In this document: one piece after another, positions 30,717-34,146 of the stretch
Numbering within the stretch: position 1 is the stretch's first letter
How the letters are laid out: each line of letters begins with the position of its first letter
Assembly (NCBI GenBank): GCA_964540575.1
Contig: CAZINI010000032.1
Coordinates: 1-34,146 of the forward strand
DNA: 34,146 nucleotides
Source: UMGS1889 sp964540575
GTDB lineage: Bacteria > Bacillota > Clostridia > Oscillospirales > Ruminococcaceae
Direction: 5' to 3'
Program-made: the position numbers and the translations under genes
The notes under the pieces: generated by a model
Databases searched by the model: none
Told to the model about the DNA's origin: nothing
Seen by the model: the letters and a program-made list of their open reading frames with translations, nothing else

Positions 30717-32591
30717 TCAATTTCTATTAGCTGCCAGCCAAATAAGCAGAACAGAAACATCAGCAGGAGATACACCCGAAATTCTTGATGCCTGCCCAAT
30801 ATTCTCGGGCTGAACCTTGTTAAGCTTTTCGTATGCTTCCAAGCTCAGTCCGCCTATCTCGTGATAGTCAAAATTTACAGGGAGCTTTTTGCTCTCCAGC
30901 GTTTTCATCTGCTCAGCCTGTGAGATTTGCCGGTCAATATAGCCCTCATATTCGATTTTTAACTGTGCCTGTTCCCAAACTTCAAAAGGAAGCTCGGGAC
31001 GCTGCGGGTCAAACGGCTTCAAATCTTCATAAGAGATCTGTGGACGCCTAATGAGATCAGCCATTTTTACACCTGTTTTTATAGGTGAAGTCCCCTTATT
31101 TTCCAGCATTGCATTAAGCTCGGCAGTTGGACTGATAGTCACCTTGCGAATACGTTCGACCTCATTTTTTATAAGCTCTTCCTTGCGGAGAAAATCATTG
31201 TATCTGCTTTCGGAAATAAGACCTATCTCGTAACCGATAGCAGTCAAACGCTCATCGGCATTATCCTGACGAAGCAGCAAACGATATTCGCTTCGGGAAG
31301 TCATCATTCTATATGGATCGGAGCAGCCTTTTATTACCAGATCATCTATCAAAGTACCGATATAAGAGGACATTCTTGTGAGAAAAATCAGCTCCTTGCC
31401 CTGAGAACGCCTTGCTGCGTTTATTCCCGCAATAAGTCCTTGCGCTGCTGCCTCCTCATATCCCGAAGTTCCGTTGAATTGTCCCGCACCGAAAAGTCCG
31501 CTTATTTTCTTGAATTCCAGAGTATTTCTCAGCTGCAAAGGGTCAATGCAATCATATTCTATCGCATAGGCATTTCGCATGACCTCAACATTTTCCAGAC
31601 CATTTATTGTTCTCAGAAAAGCAAGCTGAACATCTTCTGGAAGCGATGAGGACATACCCTGCAAATAATATTCATCCGTGCCAAGACCCATCGGTTCAAT
31701 AAAAAGTTGATGCCTGGGCTTGTCTGAAAATCTTACGATTTTGTCCTCGATAGACGGACAGTATCTAGGCCCCACCCCGTGAATTCTTCCCGAATACATA
31801 GGCGAACGATGAATATTATCCCGAATAACTTTATGAGTTTCCTCATTTGTATAAGCAATATAACATGAAGCAATATTTTCCATTTTATTTCTATCGGACT
31901 CAAAAGAGAACGGCTGGATAAAATCATCACCGTCCTGGCGTTCCAAAATATCAAAATTTACGCTTCTCTTGTGAACACGGGACGGCGTTCCCGTCTTAAA
32001 ACGGCGAAGCTCGATCCCAAGTTTTTCAAGGCTCTCGGACAGTCCCTTTGCAGGAAGTGCAGAATCGGGACCGCTTTCATAAGAAACATCGCCGACATGG
32101 ATAAGTCCGTTAAGATAAGTACCCGTTGCAATAATGCAGCATTTTACCTTATATTCGGCACCGAGCTTTGTCACAACAGCCGAAACAGCACCGTTTTCGG
32201 CTTTGATCTCGCATATTTCAGCCTGTTTAATATCGAGATTTTCCTGGTTCTCACAGATATTTTTCATATGATTATGATATTTAACTCTGTCGATCTGAGC
32301 CCGCAAGCTGTGGACAGCAGGGCCTTTACCCAGATTAAGCATACGGCTTTGTATGAAGCACGCATCTGCTGCTTTGCCCATTTCGCCGCCAAGAGCGTCT
32401 ATTTCTCTTACAAGATGACCCTTTGCAGTTCCGCCTATCGACGGATTGCAGGGCATATTGGCTATCTGATCCAAAGATATAGTAAAAAGTGCGGTTTTTG
32501 CACCAAGTCTTGCGGAAGCGAGAGCCGCCTCGACCCCCGCATGACCTGCACCTATAACCGCAACGTCGTATTCACCCATAAAATAAGACAT
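30717..32591 (-). CDS. mnmG: tRNA uridine-5-carboxymethylaminomethyl synthesis enzyme MnmG (624 aa)
   Basis: ATG 32591 has GGAG eight nucleotides upstream. The FAD-binding motif VIGAGHAGVEAA is at 12-23. The conserved IANMPCNPSIGGTAKGHLVRE (around 43-63), GTYLNGLIHVGD and TGTPSRVHK motifs are present, and the C-terminal SRISGVSPADVSVLLIWLA helical domain is intact. MnmG and MnmE together modify U34 of certain tRNAs. The length is normal. The 72-bp gap to mnmE holds tandem parS copies. Confidence 0.98.
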   Translation of the reverse strand: MSYFMGEYDVAVIGAGHAGVEAALASARLGAKTALFTISLDQIANMPCNPSIGGTAKGHLVREIDALGGEMGKAADACFIQSRMLNLGKGPAVHSLRAQIDRVKYHNHMKNICENQENLDIKQAEICEIKAENGAVSAVVTKLGAEYKVKCCIIATGTYLNGLIHVGDVSYESGPDSALPAKGLSESLEKLGIELRRFKTGTPSRVHKRSVNFDILERQDGDDFIQPFSFESDRNKMENIASCYIAYTNEETHKVIRDNIHRSPMYSGRIHGVGPRYCPSIEDKIVRFSDKPRHQLFIEPMGLGTDEYYLQGMSSSLPEDVQLAFLRTINGLENVEVMRNAYAIEYDCIDPLQLRNTLEFKKISGLFGAGQFNGTSGYEEAAAQGLIAGINAARRSQGKELIFLTRMSSYIGTLIDDLVIKGCSDPYRMMTSRSEYRLLLRQDNADERLTAIGYEIGLISESRYNDFLRKEELIKNEVERIRKVTISPTAELNAMLENKGTSPIKTGVKMADLIRRPQISYEDLKPFDPQRPELPFEVWEQAQLKIEYEGYIDRQISQAEQMKTLESKKLPVNFDYHEIGGLSLEAYEKLNKVQPENIGQASRISGVSPADVSVLLIWLAANRN

Positions 32592-32612
32592 ATTTCTTTC
32601 TCCTCAACAAAT

Positions 32613-32644
32613 TGTTCCTCGTAATAAATGTTCCATGTGAAAAA
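32613..32644 (+). promoter_or_regulatory. Two decayed tandem parS copies
   Basis: TGTTCCTCGTAATAAA (32613-32628) and TGTTCCATGTGAAAAA (32629-32644) match parS at 12 and 14 of 16 positions and adjoin the perfect site without any intervening base. Confidence 0.6.
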
Positions 32645-32660
32645 TGTTCCACGTGAAACA
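32645..32660 (+). promoter_or_regulatory. parS site 3
   Basis: TGTTCCACGTGAAACA, a perfect parS, lies just behind the mnmE stop codon. Confidence 0.95.
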
Positions 32661-32663
32661 TAA

Positions 32664-34037
32664 TCATTTTCCTACACAAAAATGCGAAAATACTTCGTTT
32701 ACAACATTTTCCGTTGCACGTTCACCCGTAAGTTCTAAAAGATAGTTCAATGCATTGTCCAGCACAACATTCACAGCGTCAAGAGTATATCCACTGTTGA
32801 GCGTTTCAATTGCAGCTTTTATCTCGGATAAAGCATTGCTGCAAGCCGTTCTTTGACGCTCATTTGAAATGACAGCACCGTTCAAATCAACCTTATCCAA
32901 AAGGAACATTTCTCTAACGGCACTTTCTATAACCGATGCAGAATTCCCGTCATTAGCCGAGATAGTGACAGCTTTCGAAAATTTTTCTTCGATAAACTGC
33001 CAATCCTCCATAGTTCCCTTGTCGGATTTGTTTATAACAGCAAGTATTTTTTTCGATATATCCGCTTGTGACAGTAATTCTATCAGCTTTAAATCGTCCT
33101 CGTCCGGCGGACAACTTCCATCGAACACGGCAATAATAAGTGAAGCACCACCCAACCGTTCGACAGCTTTTTGCACGCCGAAATTCTCCACAATATCATC
33201 GGTGGAGTGAATGCCCGCAGTGTCCGCCAGACGCAAAGTAATATCTCCCAACCGAACGCTTTCCTCAACAATATCCCGAGTTGTCCCCGCAATATCGGTG
33301 ACAATGCTTCGTTCACAGCCGCTGAGAAGGTTCATCAAGGTGGATTTTCCCACATTCGGCTTGCCCACAATGCAGGTGTCTATGCCGTTTTTGAGTATCA
33401 TTCCCGAATCATAAGTGGACAAAATCCGTGAAAGTTCACCGCTTAAATCGGCAAGCTCAGCCGATAAAGCTTCTTCGGACACCTCGGCAATGTCCTCTTC
33501 GGGATAATCCACCCAAGCAGCACAGCTTCCGAGAAGCGTTTGAAGCCTGTCAGCAACGGATCTTATGCTCTTGAACAGCTTTCCATCTCTCAAAGAAACA
33601 GCACACTTATGAGCCGCTTTACCCTCGGCGGAAATAATATCCATAACGCCCTCAGCCTGAGTAAGACTGAGTTTTCCGTTAAGGAATGCCCTTTTTGTGA
33701 ACTCTCCCGCCTGTGCAGGAACGGCACCGTTTGCCAGAACAGCCTGCAAAACGCTGTCCGCAACAAAAATGCCGCCGTGGCAGGAGATCTCGCAAACGTC
33801 CTCGCCCGTGTAGGAATGAGGTGCACGGAAAACCGTGAGAATACCGTCGTCCAGCTTGCCGCCGCAGCCATCTCCGATAATGCCGTAAGCACAGGTATAC
33901 CCAGCCATTTCACGGACAGATTTGCCATAAGGCGTGAAAACCTTCGCCGCACAGTCGACAGCACCGTCCCCGCTTATACGAATAACGGCAATTCCCCCGG
34001 CAGCCCGAGGAGTTGAAATTGCAGCAGCAGTAAACAT
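32664..34037 (-). CDS. mnmE: tRNA modification GTPase MnmE (457 aa)
   Basis: ATG 34037 has GGAGGT eight nucleotides upstream and gives the usual MFTAAAISTPRAAGGIAVIR N-terminus and usual length; an upstream ATG at 34061 lies inside the ribosome binding region. The N-terminal tetrahydrofolate-binding domain (about 1-115) is followed by a helical domain split by the G domain with GKPNVGKST (about 220-228), DIAGTTRD, DTAG and NKSD. The protein ends FCVGK with the conserved cysteine. It forms a complex with MnmG. Confidence 0.98.
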   Translation of the reverse strand: MFTAAAISTPRAAGGIAVIRISGDGAVDCAAKVFTPYGKSVREMAGYTCAYGIIGDGCGGKLDDGILTVFRAPHSYTGEDVCEISCHGGIFVADSVLQAVLANGAVPAQAGEFTKRAFLNGKLSLTQAEGVMDIISAEGKAAHKCAVSLRDGKLFKSIRSVADRLQTLLGSCAAWVDYPEEDIAEVSEEALSAELADLSGELSRILSTYDSGMILKNGIDTCIVGKPNVGKSTLMNLLSGCERSIVTDIAGTTRDIVEESVRLGDITLRLADTAGIHSTDDIVENFGVQKAVERLGGASLIIAVFDGSCPPDEDDLKLIELLSQADISKKILAVINKSDKGTMEDWQFIEEKFSKAVTISANDGNSASVIESAVREMFLLDKVDLNGAVISNERQRTACSNALSEIKAAIETLNSGYTLDAVNVVLDNALNYLLELTGERATENVVNEVFSHFCVGK

Positions 34038-34055
34038 TGATTGACCTCCAAATAT

Positions 34056-34092
34056 ATCCAAAAATAAAAGGCTGCTTCGATGAAACAGCCTT
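34056..34092 (-). terminator. Terminator upstream of mnmE
   Basis: An 11-bp stem with one wobble (34068-34078 with 34082-34092), loop of three, is followed by TTTATTTTT on the minus strand. It ends the gene that enters from the right edge, so mnmE must have its own promoter within about 30 bp or depend on readthrough. Confidence 0.85.
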
Positions 34093-34119
34093 TATCATCT
34101 GCCTATCGACAGAAAAATA

Positions 34120-34146
34120 TCAAATATCGATTTTGCCGTAAAGCTC
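34120..34146 (-). CDS. C-terminal end of an upstream gene, cut by the window edge
   Basis: Eight codons (ELYGKIDI) then TGA at 34122-34120, immediately before a terminator. In related genomes jag/khpB precedes mnmE, so this may be its end, but eight residues cannot prove it. Confidence 0.4.
   Translation of the reverse strand, partial: ELYGKIDI

Overview
The window looks like an oriC-proximal stretch of a low-to-moderate-GC Gram-positive chromosome, most likely a Ruminococcus-like member of the Clostridia/Oscillospiraceae. This is an inference from the gene order mnmE-mnmG-rsmG-(GNAT)-noc-soj-spo0J, perfect Firmicutes-type parS sites (TGTTCCACGTGAAACA), SpoVG-type proteins, AGGAGG-type ribosome binding sites and AT-rich spacers. 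The left half (1-17.87 kb) is accessory DNA. The right half (17.85-34.1 kb) is core chromosome, with almost all genes on the minus strand.

Left accessory part. At 1-600 there is a C-terminal scrap of an IS66-type transposase and a small unknown gene with its own promoter. From 13179 down to 773 (minus strand) runs an eight-gene operon under a perfect TTGACA-17-TATAAT promoter. Its order is: an 86-aa Cys-containing protein; four large P-loop GTPases of the dynamin-like type (650, 749, 760 and 799 aa); an unknown 324-aa protein; a membrane-anchored protein built from 47-aa coiled-coil repeats; and a 137-aa helical protein. Genes are tightly packed, with several stop/start overlaps. The GTPases differ in how complete their nucleotide-binding motifs are, so they probably act together as a hetero-oligomer on a membrane. 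A defence role, as for the dynamin-like LeoA/Eleos systems, or another membrane-remodelling role is plausible but unproven. A 100-N assembly gap lies inside the repeat gene, exactly at a repeat boundary.

Between 13.26 and 15.22 kb is almost 2 kb without a gene but full of structure: six directly oriented 13-bp iteron-like repeats, a dense run of hairpins, and two copies of a structured RNA-like motif with different stem sequences and an identical CAGG loop, exactly 100 bp apart. Two spoVG-like genes follow, then an autoregulation-type XRE repressor overlapping a large serine recombinase. The recombinase gene runs into the convergent tRNA-Glu gene and its terminator, which suggests that the element end lies there.

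Right core part. It holds tRNA-Met and tRNA-Glu under one promoter, the ydbS/ydbT bacterial PH-domain pair, an AGCS alanine/glycine:cation symporter, a 1.2-kb spacer with twelve TTTCAAC heptamers, guaB, a small membrane-anchored protein, and spo0J (parB), soj (parA) and noc (a second ParB). These are followed by a GNAT acetyltransferase, rsmG, mnmG, mnmE and the last codons of an upstream gene. Three perfect parS sites lie at gene ends; one of them is preceded by two progressively decayed tandem copies in exact 16-bp register.
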